Positions 54,437-63,990 of a DNA stretch of 64,000 nucleotides are shown here, piece after piece. The notes under the pieces were generated by a model, which saw only the letters and a program-made list of their open reading frames with translations, had not been told where the DNA came from and searched no databases. The position numbers were made by a program, and so were the translations under genes. Origin of the DNA: Paenibacillus pectinilyticus (GTDB lineage: Bacteria; Bacillota; Bacilli; Paenibacillales; NBRC-103111); assembly GCF_001700435.1 (NCBI RefSeq), contig NZ_LYPC01000020.1, forward strand, positions 311,678-375,677, in the 5' to 3' direction. Each line of letters starts with the position of its first letter. The first letter of the stretch is position 1.

Positions 54437-54504
54437 CCCCGAACTTTTTGGAAATATTTTAAATATTTTAAATTACTTCCTTTGTTCTATTGCTTTATCT
54501 TTCT

Positions 54505-54537
54505 AAACACCTCTTTCCTGCGGAGGTGTTCTTTTTA
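54505..54537 (+). terminator. Hairpin terminator downstream of the IS element
   Basis: AACACCTC / GAGGTGTT followed by CTTTTT. It probably belonged to the small gene that the IS separated from it. Confidence 0.65.
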
Positions 54538-54643
54538 TTATTTTGTGAATTACGTCACAGAATACAAAAGAGGGGCTGCCGCGAAGCAAGCCCCTCACCT
54601 ATCGTACCCGTTAACTTAGTCCACACTCGAGCTGAAGTGCTTG

Positions 54644-54955
54644 TTAAACCACGAGCTTCTCTAGCCATATTGAGTCAGGTTTCATTCTTCGTAATCCATC
54701 TGCTAACCAAAGCTTCTGCTGATCATTCATATAGGTGACATAATCATTGAAATCATCAACATCTTTTTCTCTAGGGTTCAATCCTTTAAACGGCAATTTC
54801 CAAATAGGATTTACAAAGGGACTTTCTTCACGATCTTTGAGAGCAAAGTCATTTTTAGGCATGGTAATATTTTTGTTTTTTCGAAAGAGAACTTTATCAT
54901 CCACACGATCAGTAAACAGAATTTCTAAAAAATGCCGGTAACCTGTGTCATGGTG
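54644..54955 (-). CDS. Open frame continuing from the CotA stop
   Basis: After the CotA stop TAG (54956-54958) the same frame stays open for 103 codons: HHDTGYRHFLEILFTDRVDD, MPKNDFALKDREESPFVNP, WKLPFKGLNPREKDVDDFND, and on to WLEKLVV. No start with a ribosome-binding site precedes it; GTG 54904 is possible. The sequence looks coding and polar. It may be a C-terminal remnant of a separate gene, or a small gene starting inside. I do not recognise the family. Confidence 0.4.
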   Translation of the reverse strand, partial: HHDTGYRHFLEILFTDRVDDKVLFRKNKNITMPKNDFALKDREESPFVNPIWKLPFKGLNPREKDVDDFNDYVTYMNDQQKLWLADGLRRMKPDSIWLEKLVV

Positions 54956-56530
54956 CTATCGTTTCCCGTTAATCATTCTCATTAGTATACTTTTAAGTCT
55001 CTTTTTTTTCTTCAGGATTTCAAAAGGTCGCATCATCTCGTAATCTTCATGTTCGAGCATGTGACAATGCCATACAAAAAGCCCAGCGAAAGGATTGAAA
55101 CTCGCAATAAAAGAAGTAACGGTACCAGCGGGAGCACGAATCGAATCTTTAAATCCCCTTTCGTTAGGTTCAGGAGGAACCGCATGTCCTGTAAATTTTA
55201 GTTTTCCTTTGGCTTGGAAATGAGTAACATCAAAAGGTTGGCGCTCAAGAATTTGCATGTCAACGACATGTAGATGAATGGGGTGGTCATCGGCTGAGAG
55301 ATTGATTAACCGCCAGATCTCAATTGTTCCTAATTCCACTTTCTCGGATATAGGATCATTCCACATTTTACTGTCCAGTAAATTCAGCGATCTTCCATAT
55401 TCATCCTCCACCCTAACGAGTGTGAGATCTCTTGTCCTTTTTGCCATCTCTCTAGAGAGGAATTCAATTTTCGTTAATTGATCCGGAAGCGAACTGGTGT
55501 CTGTGCCTTTTAACGGAGTGGTTACTTTAAACTGCATGACATCGGTTGTTTCGGGGGAGGCACCCTTGAAGACATTTTTAAGAATGATCGTCTTGCCAAA
55601 GGATCGAGAAAAATCGACGATCACATCCGCACGTTCTGTCGTTAGAAGGAGGATATCATTCATTTTCACTGGTTTCTCTAATAATCCGCGATCGGTCCCA
55701 ATTTGATAAAATGGCTGTCCAGAGTCCAGTTTGAATGTCATGGCTCGACTATTACAGTAATTTAACATACGAAATCGGTATTTTCTCGGTTCTACTTCAA
55801 GATAAGGGGATACTTTGCCGTTTACCAAAATGTAATCTGCGTCAAAAGGTGTAACAATTGAAGGATAAGGAAGCCGAGGATTCTTTTTATCTGGAGTAGC
55901 AGGGTAATAGAGCGAACCGTCCGGGTTAAACGAGCGATCCTGTACCATAAGAGGGATTTCATATTTTCCCTTCGGCAGATTCAGGGATTGTTCATGCTCA
56001 TCACGAATGATAAAAAAACCTCCAAGTCCCGCATAGTTGTTTAATCTTGTAATGCCCATTGTATGGTCATGATAAAATAACGTAGTGGCTTCAAGGTTGG
56101 GATACTCGCATACTTTTCTTTTAAACATAGGTCCTGTTTGTTCAAAATTCCTCGTAAACCAAGCATCAGGGTATCCATCACTATGGTCATGCTGTTTTCC
56201 ACCGTGTAAATGAACCACAGTCCTAACCTGTGGCAGTATTTTTTCTGCACCATGAATTGTCGTATCGATGGGGAGAAAATGCGTTTTGGGCAGATCATTC
56301 ATCCATTTGACATATGTCGTTTCGTCCTTCATCACGTCAAAAGTAGGACCTGGGTACATTCCGTTGTAGCCCCATAAGCGGGTAGGCCCTAGATCACGAT
56401 GTAGTTTTTGGGTAAATTCCCTCATGGTCACTTCATAATACGAACCTTTTTTGTCATGTTTTATCGGGGAAATGGTTTTGGGAATTGGCAGTTTATCGAC
56501 GAATTTTTGAAGTTTTACTTTAACGGGCAT
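54956..56530 (-). CDS. cotA: CotA-type multicopper oxidase (spore-coat laccase)
   Basis: Copper oxidase of the CotA laccase/bilirubin-oxidase group, which sits in the outer spore coat of Bacillus and oxidises phenols, with a role in brown pigment and UV resistance. All four copper ligand blocks are present: HLHGG, FYHDHTMG, HPIHLH (about 416), and WHCHMLEHEDYEMM near the end, where the Cys-His-Met set holds type 1 copper. 524 aa fits (CotA is 513). No signal peptide, as in CotA. ATG 56530 has GGAGGT upstream. Confidence 0.9.
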   Translation of the reverse strand: MPVKVKLQKFVDKLPIPKTISPIKHDKKGSYYEVTMREFTQKLHRDLGPTRLWGYNGMYPGPTFDVMKDETTYVKWMNDLPKTHFLPIDTTIHGAEKILPQVRTVVHLHGGKQHDHSDGYPDAWFTRNFEQTGPMFKRKVCEYPNLEATTLFYHDHTMGITRLNNYAGLGGFFIIRDEHEQSLNLPKGKYEIPLMVQDRSFNPDGSLYYPATPDKKNPRLPYPSIVTPFDADYILVNGKVSPYLEVEPRKYRFRMLNYCNSRAMTFKLDSGQPFYQIGTDRGLLEKPVKMNDILLLTTERADVIVDFSRSFGKTIILKNVFKGASPETTDVMQFKVTTPLKGTDTSSLPDQLTKIEFLSREMAKRTRDLTLVRVEDEYGRSLNLLDSKMWNDPISEKVELGTIEIWRLINLSADDHPIHLHVVDMQILERQPFDVTHFQAKGKLKFTGHAVPPEPNERGFKDSIRAPAGTVTSFIASFNPFAGLFVWHCHMLEHEDYEMMRPFEILKKKKRLKSILMRMINGKR

Positions 56531-56788
56531 ATGAGTGGAGACCTCCTCACGGTTAATACCTTAAGTAAGCGTATGAACGACAGATGTCCCACTATGTTTA
56601 ATTGTGGATTTTTTTCTTAATCTATTCCCTAACAATTAATGATTTTTAGATGTATCATTACTCATTCTATAAGATTGGAATAATTTTCTAGGGAACCATG
56701 AAGCTATCATTTTTGTATGCTGCCCGTTAGTTTAAAATCTTCCCCGCGGATACGACTTAGGACTTCCTACTCCCTCCATACACAAAAT

Positions 56789-56827
56789 TAAATAAGCGTT
56801 CACCCAAAAGAGTGAACGCCTATTTAA
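56789..56827. terminator. Terminator in the gap upstream of cotA
   Basis: GCGTTCAC / GTGAACGC with flanking TAGG/CCTA and a T-rich side on both strands. 56531-57025 holds no gene that I can support. Confidence 0.6.
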
Positions 56828-57025
56828 TTTCAAAACTTAATTTGTTACTTCATTAACCGAATTTCAAATATGTAAAAACATAAAAAACATTGATTGTTCT
56901 TCAACAGAAATATTTTAAAGGTACAGTGGGCCAAAGACAAAGGCTTCAGACTTAAAGTTCTACATGATTCCTGATTAACTATATCTACAAAAGTCACCTT
57001 TGAAATACAGAAGCTCCGTTTACTT

Positions 57026-57367
57026 TCACAAAAATAAGGGATACATTCCCAATGTTACAATAATTACATCCAGAATCCTATGAATTATATTCTTCCAATG
57101 GCTTTCGAAATCGGCTCGCCCTTTTTCATCAAGTACTACAATCTCGCCATCTAATATGGTCCCTTTCGGAATAGGCGGGTTGTGCAGCTCTGGATATTTG
57201 GCTGTTGAATTTGTGTTTTTTGTTTTTAGATTAAGTTCATCCAAATTAGAAACGATCAACCTTATGACATCCCACTTAAGTTCGTCGAAAGTGGAAGAGT
57301 CATCAAAAGCCAGATTGTTTTTACTGTATTGTAGAAGCATTGGAGAAATAAACATTTTCTTCATCAC
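57026..57367 (-). pseudogene. Fragment of an ATP-dependent DNA ligase (LigD type)
   Basis: N-terminal part of a nucleotidyl-transferase ligase domain: FISPMLLQYSKNNLAFDDSS, ELKWDVIRLIVSN, IPKGTILDGEIVVLDEKGRA, then a frameshift within DFES. The catalytic Lys motif normally reads KxDGxR; here it is KWDVIR, so the Gly after the Asp is lost. No polymerase or nuclease domain is present. It is a decayed remnant. Confidence 0.75.
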
Positions 57368-57437
57368 CCATAATAATGGTACACCTTAGAGGAGTCTATG
57401 ACTAATGGAATTTGAAGGAATTAAGGAGCCTTGTTAA

Positions 57438-57542
57438 ATGAAAAAACTAATAATTCCCAGTTCATTTGTTTGTTTGAGCATTGCAACTGCAAATCATTTC
57501 CAGTTTACTTCGCTCTTAAAGGAAGATGAACCACATGGGTGA
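57438..57542 (+). CDS. Possible 34-aa exported peptide
   Basis: ATG with AAGGAG 9 bases upstream: MKKLIIPSSFVCLSIATANH has a signal-peptide-like start, followed by FQFTSLLKEDEPHG. It is followed at once by a good terminator. Perhaps a small exported peptide or a degraded gene start. Confidence 0.35.
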   Translation: MKKLIIPSSFVCLSIATANHFQFTSLLKEDEPHG

Positions 57543-57544
57543 AT

Positions 57545-57573
57545 AAGCTCGGAGTCATGATCTCCGAGCTTCA
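57545..57573 (+). terminator. Hairpin terminator
   Basis: AGCTCGGAG-TCATGAT-CTCCGAGCT, perfect 9-base stem. T tract weak (TCAATT). Confidence 0.55.
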
Positions 57574-57791
57574 ATTAATTAGGCTGCGGCCGCCATGTAA
57601 TTAAACTGGTATAGACTTAATACAGGCTGCAGGTGACTTATTCGGGAGCCAGTTGATTTAACTAGTCTATGATCGATGAATGAGCTTATTTGTTGAGTAG
57701 GTTAGATAGCAAATCCTCATTGGCCGTAAATGGCCTGTGGGGATTTTAGGGAGAGTGAGAGTTGGAAGGATTATAGGTTGGAAGTATTTGA

Positions 57792-58145
57792 GGAGATAAT
57801 AAAGAAGGTAGAAAGTTTGGTGTGTTTCTAACCCTATCAAGTCAAAGACCATCAGATATTTCTAACACGATTATTTCCCAGCTTCATAATGTATTTATTC
57901 ACAGGCTAATAAATAATAATGATTTATTAACGATGAGCAAAACTATCTCCTTTTTGGACAAAACTTCTTTCGATTCTTTGTCTATTTTACCACCTGGAGC
58001 TTGCGTTTTTACTGGTACAGCAACTGAAACACCTATTGTAGTCCAAATCCCATTACTAGATAAAAGTCTGCATCCTATGAGCGAAACAGTCAATCTTGAA
58101 AGGTTATGGGGACTAGATAGTTCACATCAAGCTCCATTGTGTTAG
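57792..58145 (+). pseudogene. C-terminal fragment of a HerA-like DNA translocase
   Basis: Frame opens GDNKEGRKFGVFLTLSSQRP and SDISNTIISQLHNVFIHRL, which are the arginine-finger region and following helix of HerA/FtsK-type ATPases (consensus REGRKFGxxLxLxSQRPS). LSILPPGACVFTGTATETPI and LDKSLHPMSETVNLERLW follow, then the frame ends. The N-terminal Walker part is absent. Confidence 0.7.
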
Positions 58146-58220
58146 AGAGTTATGGAAAAATGGTGTTAATAACAAACAGGGAATTTGGCTCATTCTCTGT
58201 TTTCTACAAAAAGAGGAAAG

Positions 58221-58356
58221 ATGACAGCCGACTGGGCACTTATCCCTAGGGATGTGCTGGAGAAGATTTCCGTACGTATCGTAAATGAGGTAGAGAACTA
58301 ACTTGAATCGTATCGTATACAACATCACATCCAAACCGCCAGCTACCATCGAGTGA
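58221..58356 (+). pseudogene. guaA: 3' end of a GMP synthase gene (guaA)
   Basis: Reads MTADWALIPRDVLEKISVRI and VNEVEN, then stops; a shift gives NRIVYNITSKPPATIE. Both are the strongly conserved last 45 residues of GMP synthase (MTADW, SxRIxNEV, NRVVYDITSKPPATIEWE). Nothing of the rest of guaA is present. The 3' end of guaA is a known integration site for genomic islands, so this may be a duplicated attachment site. Confidence 0.7.
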
Positions 58357-58482
58357 TTCGAATTAAGAAGTAATTTGATTTCTGCTCGGATAGTGAAAAT
58401 TCAAAACTAATTAACTTACTGAATTAATATTTACTTACCAATCTGCAGATGATATAATAATTGCAATAATAAAGTATGACTT

Positions 58483-58516
58483 AAAAGGTCCAGAGTTAGT
58501 AGCTCGGGCCTTTTTT
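58483..58516 (+). terminator. Terminator upstream of topB
   Basis: AAAGGTCC pairs with GGGCCTTT (one G-T pair) followed by TTTTTG. No gene is obvious between 58357 and it. Confidence 0.65.
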
Positions 58517-58574
58517 GTTTGCAGTTTTCGTTCTCAACTTTGAGTAGATATATTAATTAAGGAGCGATAATCTG

Positions 58575-60875
58575 TTGAAGACATTAATTATTGCGGAAAA
58601 ACCGGATATGGGACGAAATATAGCTGCCGCAATAGATCCTAAAGCAAAAAATAACCGTTCTTATTTAGAAGGCGAACAGTATATTATTACTTGGGCAATT
58701 GGGCATTTAATTGGATTAGCTGAACCAGATGCATATGATGATAAGTACAAGAAGTGGAACATAAACGATTTACCTATTATTCCCGATAATTTTAAGTTAG
58801 TTCCCAATAAAAATACAGTTGATCAACTTAAAGTTATTGCTGATTTAGCTAAACGGTGCAATTTGGTAGTCAACTCTTGCGATGCCGGAAGAGAAGGCCA
58901 GTACATCTTTTCGCTAGTCCAGAGATATCTAATGTTAAGTCAACCAGTTAAACGATTATGGATTTCTGATTTAACTCCAGAAACAATTAGAAAAGGATTT
59001 TCAGAGCTTAAAGATGGTTCTGAATATGAAAACTTAACAAAAGCTGCAACTGCCCGAAGTGAAGCAGATTGGCTGATTGGCATGAATGGTTCGAGAGCTT
59101 TTACGACTAAGCATAATGTATTGCTCTCTGTTGGCCGCGTACAAACACCGGTGCTTGCTCTAATTTATGACCGTCAGAAACAAATTGAAGCATTTTCATC
59201 GCTCAAATTTTATGAACTTGAGGGTTATTTCACTCAAGAGGATATTTCGTATAGAGGCATGTGGCAAGGCGAACGATTTACTGATGGAGAAAAAGCAAAT
59301 TCGATTGCAACCAAAGTCAAGGGAAAGCCAGCAAGAATTAATTCCTATGAAGTTAAGGAAACAAAGGAATTTCCATTTAAGTTGTATGATTTGACTTTGT
59401 TGCAACGAGAAGCAAATGGGAAATATGCCTTTTCAGCTAAGAAGACATTGGACCTTGCGCAAGCTTTATATGAAAAGCATAAAGTAATATCCTACCCAAG
59501 AACAAATTCGAACTATGTAACCGAGCAAAATATCCCGGACATGCATAAGTCTTTAAATGCCTTACAAGGCACAGCATACCATGAGCTTGTTCAAGGTGCT
59601 AATCGTAATCTTGTTAATATTAATAATAAATTTATTTGTAATCCATCAAAGGTCGAAGATCACCATGCAATATTACCAACCAATAAAAAGGCTACATCAC
59701 TTAATCCAGATGAACAGAAACTTTATGATCTAATTGTGAGACGTTTTTTGTCGCAATTCTATCCACCTGCATTCTATAAGGTACACACAGTGTTGACAGA
59801 AGTTGAGAACGAAATATTTAAGACAACTGTTAAAGAGCTACTCTCGCTAGGGTGGAAAGTTATTTATGCAGATCAAAAGAAGGAAAAGGCAAAGAATCAA
59901 AAAGGGAAAGAAAAAGATGAGGAAGAGGATGAAGAAGTAGAAGTTAGTGAGCCATTTTCAGTCAATGCTCAGGGGGAAGTCCAATGTTCGGATGCGATAG
60001 TTAAAGAGAAAGACACCCAACCTCCTAAGCATTTTAATGAAGGTACATTGCTGAAGGCGATGGAAAGTGCCGGTAAACAAATTGAAGATGATGAGCTTCG
60101 CGATGCAATGAAAGACTCTGGCCTTGGAACGCCAGCAACTCGTGCAGCTACAATCGAGAGGCTGAAAAATGTAGGATATGTAGAGATGCAGGGGAAAAAA
60201 ATTCAAATTACTCAGAAGGGTCGGACCGCAATTGAATTGATTCGGGGTGCAGGAATTGAACTCTTGACCTCCCCTGAAATGACAGGACAATGGGAACGTA
60301 GACTAAATGAGATTTCTCGTGGAACTGCATCAAATGATCAATTCATGGAGAACGTGAAGAAATTTGCCACTAGAATTGTCGAAAAAGTTAGAGTGCAATC
60401 TCGCGCATCTAAAACCTCATTTGAGAGCGAGACCCTAACTAAGGTAGCTACTACTAAAGGACGAAGTAAAATTACTAAGCAAAGTTCAGACACAAAAAGC
60501 CCAAATGATAAAAGTGTTTCAAACGAGACCAGTCGTCGTTCGACTGCCAAAAAGTCTAGATCACTTGAAGAAACTACTTCCGTGTCTTCTAATGCATCAC
60601 CAAGTATAATTGCCAGATGCCCACGGAAGGGTTGCAACGGTTTAATATTCATGGGCCGCAAGGGTTATGGATGTTCTAAATATAAGGAAGGTTGTAAATT
60701 TGTTATCTGGAAAGAAAACTTCGGGCGTATTTTGACAGATGCTCAGGTTAAATCTTTAATTGAAAAAGGTAAAACTGGCAAACTAAAGCTTGAACGAGAG
60801 GATGGATCCTCAGTTGATGCACGTTTAATAATCGTGAATGCGGAGGCTGGTGAACCGACTCTTATAATTGAATAA
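58575..60875 (+). CDS. topB: DNA topoisomerase III
   Basis: Type IA topoisomerase that cuts and reseals single strands and unlinks replication intermediates. TOPRIM domain: IIAEKPDMGRNIAAAI (catalytic Glu) and VVNSCDAGREGQ (acidic metal cluster, about residue 100). Gate region with ISYPRTNSNYVTEQ holding the active Tyr. The C-terminal part has a Cys motif (CPRKGCNGLIF ... CSKYKEGCKF) and a Ser/Lys-rich linker. TTG 58575 is preceded by AAGGAGCG. It is closely similar to the TOPRIM-less copy at 61359-63275, but has visibly lower G+C codons. Confidence 0.9.
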   Translation: MKTLIIAEKPDMGRNIAAAIDPKAKNNRSYLEGEQYIITWAIGHLIGLAEPDAYDDKYKKWNINDLPIIPDNFKLVPNKNTVDQLKVIADLAKRCNLVVNSCDAGREGQYIFSLVQRYLMLSQPVKRLWISDLTPETIRKGFSELKDGSEYENLTKAATARSEADWLIGMNGSRAFTTKHNVLLSVGRVQTPVLALIYDRQKQIEAFSSLKFYELEGYFTQEDISYRGMWQGERFTDGEKANSIATKVKGKPARINSYEVKETKEFPFKLYDLTLLQREANGKYAFSAKKTLDLAQALYEKHKVISYPRTNSNYVTEQNIPDMHKSLNALQGTAYHELVQGANRNLVNINNKFICNPSKVEDHHAILPTNKKATSLNPDEQKLYDLIVRRFLSQFYPPAFYKVHTVLTEVENEIFKTTVKELLSLGWKVIYADQKKEKAKNQKGKEKDEEEDEEVEVSEPFSVNAQGEVQCSDAIVKEKDTQPPKHFNEGTLLKAMESAGKQIEDDELRDAMKDSGLGTPATRAATIERLKNVGYVEMQGKKIQITQKGRTAIELIRGAGIELLTSPEMTGQWERRLNEISRGTASNDQFMENVKKFATRIVEKVRVQSRASKTSFESETLTKVATTKGRSKITKQSSDTKSPNDKSVSNETSRRSTAKKSRSLEETTSVSSNASPSIIARCPRKGCNGLIFMGRKGYGCSKYKEGCKFVIWKENFGRILTDAQVKSLIEKGKTGKLKLEREDGSSVDARLIIVNAEAGEPTLIIE

Positions 60876-61039
60876 GGGTATATTAAATATTGTTAATTTA
60901 AGTGACATAAATTGTTTTGTTCCAACAAAGGATGATGTATTTATTATTGTTAGTTCGGGGTTTATGATAGGTTATTATTTAATAAAATGAAATTTGTCTT
61001 GAAAACCTAGATAAGTTAAGAGCAATTAAAAGATATTGT

Positions 61040-61060
61040 TTTGATTCTTCTTGAATCAAA
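61040..61060. repeat. Palindrome in the AT-rich spacer between topB copies
   Basis: TTTGATTC-TTCTT-GAATCAAA, perfect 8-base arms. The spacer 60876-61283 is very AT-rich and contains no gene. Confidence 0.45.
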
Positions 61061-61171
61061 TGCAAATCTTTAGTTGTTCTTTATTTTTTTTGAATTAGCA
61101 TTTATTACAGACATGATTTAAAATAAAATTTAAAAGTCTAAAAAAATGCTTGGAAATTGTTTTGATGTATA

Positions 61172-61193
61172 AATATTCATACTGATGAATATT
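61172..61193. repeat. Palindrome in the AT-rich spacer between topB copies
   Basis: AATATTCAT-ACTG-ATGAATATT, perfect 9-base arms, near the point where the second topB copy begins. Could be an operator, a hairpin or the end of a lost element. Confidence 0.45.
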
Positions 61194-61358
61194 AAATTTA
61201 AAATATTAAATTTTAATTTATTGAAAACGTGTAGTTTCGATGAAAATACTTATGCGCGAGTGAATACGTTGAATTTATTTTAAGTGAATGTTACTGGTAG
61301 AGTGCGCGGTATCGGCAATTTCGATGAAAAATGCATATGCGAACTTTCCATTTGTGAA

Positions 61359-63275
61359 TATATTTTTTCCCTCATTCAACGACATCTCGGGCTGCGGCAG
61401 CCCGTTAAACGGTTGTGGATTTCGGATTTAACCTCCGAAACGATTCGCAACGGCTTTGCCACGCTCAAGGATGGCGCGGAATATGAGAATCTTACGCGTG
61501 CTGCGCGTTCGCGAAGTGAAGCTGATTGGCTGATCGGCATGAATGGCTCACGCGCTTTTACGACGAAGCATAACGTCTTACTCTCCGTCGGTCGCGTGCA
61601 AACGCCGGTTCTTGCGCTTATTTATGATCGTCAGAAGCAGATTGAGGCGTTTTCCTCACTCAAGTTCTACGAGCTGGAGGGACATTTCGCGCAAGGAGAG
61701 ACACCTTATCGCGGGATGTGGCAGGGGGAGCGATTCACCGATGGTGAGAAGGCTGCTGCGCTTGCTGCCAAAGTGAAAGGGAAGCCTGCGAGAATCCAAT
61801 CCTATGAAGTGAAGGAAACCAAAGAATTCCCATTCAAATTGTATGATTTAACCTTGCTGCAGCGGGAAGCGAACGGGAAATATGCGTTCTCCGCTAAGAA
61901 AACGTTAGATACCGCGCAAGCCCTCTATGAGAAACACAAAGTTATCTCTTATCCGAGGACGAATTCTAACTATGTGACGGAGCAAAATATTCCGGACATG
62001 CATAAGGCTCTGAACGCCTTGCAAGGAACGGCTTATCATGAACTTGTCCAAGGCGCGAATCGCAATCTTGTTCATATTAATAATAAATTTATTTGCAATC
62101 CATCCAAGGTTGAGGATCACCACGCGATCCTGCCTACCAATAAGAAGGCTTCCGGTTTAAGTCCCGACGAGCAGAAGCTGTACGATCTCATTGTACGACG
62201 CTTCTTGTCACAATTTTACCCGCCAGCGGCTTATAAGGTGCATACGGTCATGACTGAAGTTGAGCAGGAGATGTTCAAAACAACGGTTAAGGAACTTCTC
62301 TCCTTAGGCTGGAAGGTCATTTATGCCGATCAGAAGAAAGAGAAGGCCAAAGCCACCAAGGGCAAGGAAAAGGAAGACGAAGAAGAGGAAGAAGTCGAAG
62401 TCAATGAGCCGTTCTCGATTGATGCGCAAGGGGACGTGCTATGTACGGATGCCATCGTAAAGGAGAAAGATACGCAGCCTCCTAAACATTTCAATGAAGG
62501 GACCCTGCTCAAAGCGATGGAAAGCGCAGGGAAGCAGATTGAGGATGAAGAGCTCCGCGATGCGATGAAAGACTCTGGTTTAGGCACCCCGGCAACCCGC
62601 GCAGCGACGATTGAACGACTGAAGAAGGTCGGGTATATCGACATGCAAGGGAAGAAGATTATTTTGACTCAGAAGGGCCGCATGGTTGTTGAGTTGATTC
62701 GCGGAGCGGGTATTGAGCTGCTAACCTCGCCGGAGATGACCGGTCAATGGGAGCGCAGATTGAACGAAATCTCCCGCGGCACGGCATCTGATGAGCAGTT
62801 CATGCATAACGTGAAAAGATTCGCGACGCTGATCGTGGATAAGGTACGCAAGCAAGCCCGCGCTTCGAAAACGGATTTCGAAGCGGAGAATGCGCCTGAG
62901 CCAAGCACGAAGCGCAGCGCATCATCACGCGGTGATGGAGCAGCGAAAGCGCCAGCAGCGAGGAAGAAAGCACCTGCTGCAACGAAGCTTTCAGGTGATG
63001 GGACGAGCACGTTCATCGCGACATGTCCAAGACCGGGATGCGGCGGTTCCCTCTTCATGGGACGTAAAGGGTATGGCTGTTCCCATTATAAAGAGGGCTG
63101 CAGTTTCGTCATCTGGAAAGAAAGCTTTGGTCGGAGTTTAACAGAAACGCAGGTACAAGCGCTTGTCCTTAAAGGGAAAACAACGAAGTTGAAGCTTGTG
63201 CTTGCTGATGGCACAGAAACAGATGGGAAAATCGTATTGAAGGATGTTGCAACAGGTGCGCTTGGTACCGAATAA
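61359..63275 (+). pseudogene. topB: Second topB copy lacking the TOPRIM domain
   Basis: Homology to the upstream topB begins exactly after the DAGREGQ block (YIFSLIQRHLGLRQPVKRLW) and continues unbroken to the end, including ISYPRTNSNYVTEQ with the active Tyr and the Cys motif. The first 112 or so residues, with the catalytic Glu and acidic cluster, are missing; an unrelated leader (61284-61358, MNVTGRVRGIGNFDEK) keeps the frame open. Codons are G+C-richer than in the upstream copy and look more like the host. Without TOPRIM it cannot act as a topoisomerase. Confidence 0.8.
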
Positions 63276-63294
63276 CGGCATGGAGGAGGTCCAA

Positions 63295-63990
63295 GTGAAA
63301 CACGTCACGAATGATTGGTTAACGGTGCTGCAGGATGAATTTCAGGCACCCTACTTTGAACAATTACAGTTTTTTCTTCAGGAAGAGTATCAGACGGGGA
63401 CCATTTATCCGCCAGCGGATGATGTGTTTAGTGCCTTGGAATTGACCTCATTCGCAGATACGAAAGTTGTTATTCTCGGGCAAGATCCCTATCATGGAAG
63501 CGGACAAGCACACGGGCTCAGCTTTTCTGTGAAGCCAGGGATGGCAATCCCTCCTTCTTTGAGGAATATGTACAAAGAGTTGGAGACGGATATGGGCTGT
63601 GAGATCCCGGATCATGGATATTTGAAGTCATGGGCAGAACAAGGGGTTCTTCTTCTGAATACCGTCTTAACGGTGCGCGAGGCTGCTCCCAATTCCCACA
63701 AGGGAAAGGGCTGGGAACGCTTTACCGATCGTGTCATTCAGGCACTAAATGCCCGAGAGACACCGGTTATCTTCGTCCTATGGGGCAGTCATGCACAGGC
63801 GAAGCTGTCATTTATTGATACGAATCGACATTATATCATCACATCGGTGCATCCGAGTCCTCTTTCGGCCTATCGTGGATTTTTGGGAAGTAAGCCCTAT
63901 TCTCAAGCAAATGCCTACTTAAAACAACTGAAAATGACAGAAATCGACTGGTGCATTCCACCATTCGCACACATCAAAAACCATGAATGA
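63295..63990 (+). CDS. ung: Uracil-DNA glycosylase
   Basis: Family 1 uracil-DNA glycosylase that removes uracil from DNA. The catalytic water-activating motif [18 protein letters not shown] (about residue 62) and the Leu-loop motif [20 protein letters not shown] (about 186) are complete. 231 aa fits. GTG 63295 is preferred, with GGAGGAGGT directly before; an ATG at 63280 lies within that site's region. It follows the topB remnant by 19 bases and may share its transcript. Confidence 0.92.
   Translation: MKHVTNDWLTVLQDEFQAPYFEQLQFFLQEEYQTGTIYPPADDVFSALELTSFADTKVVILGQDPYHGSGQAHGLSFSVKPGMAIPPSLRNMYKELETDMGCEIPDHGYLKSWAEQGVLLLNTVLTVREAAPNSHKGKGWERFTDRVIQALNARETPVIFVLWGSHAQAKLSFIDTNRHYIITSVHPSPLSAYRGFLGSKPYSQANAYLKQLKMTEIDWCIPPFAHIKNHE

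Noticed and set aside
56531-56640. CATACGCTTA upstream of cotA as a sigma-K -10 box
   Set aside because: The match is partial and no -35 AC box lies at the right distance, so I did not annotate it.
57580-57600. GCGGCCGC (NotI site), suggesting vector or construct sequence
   Set aside because: No other cloning-type sequence is adjacent and the flanks look natural.
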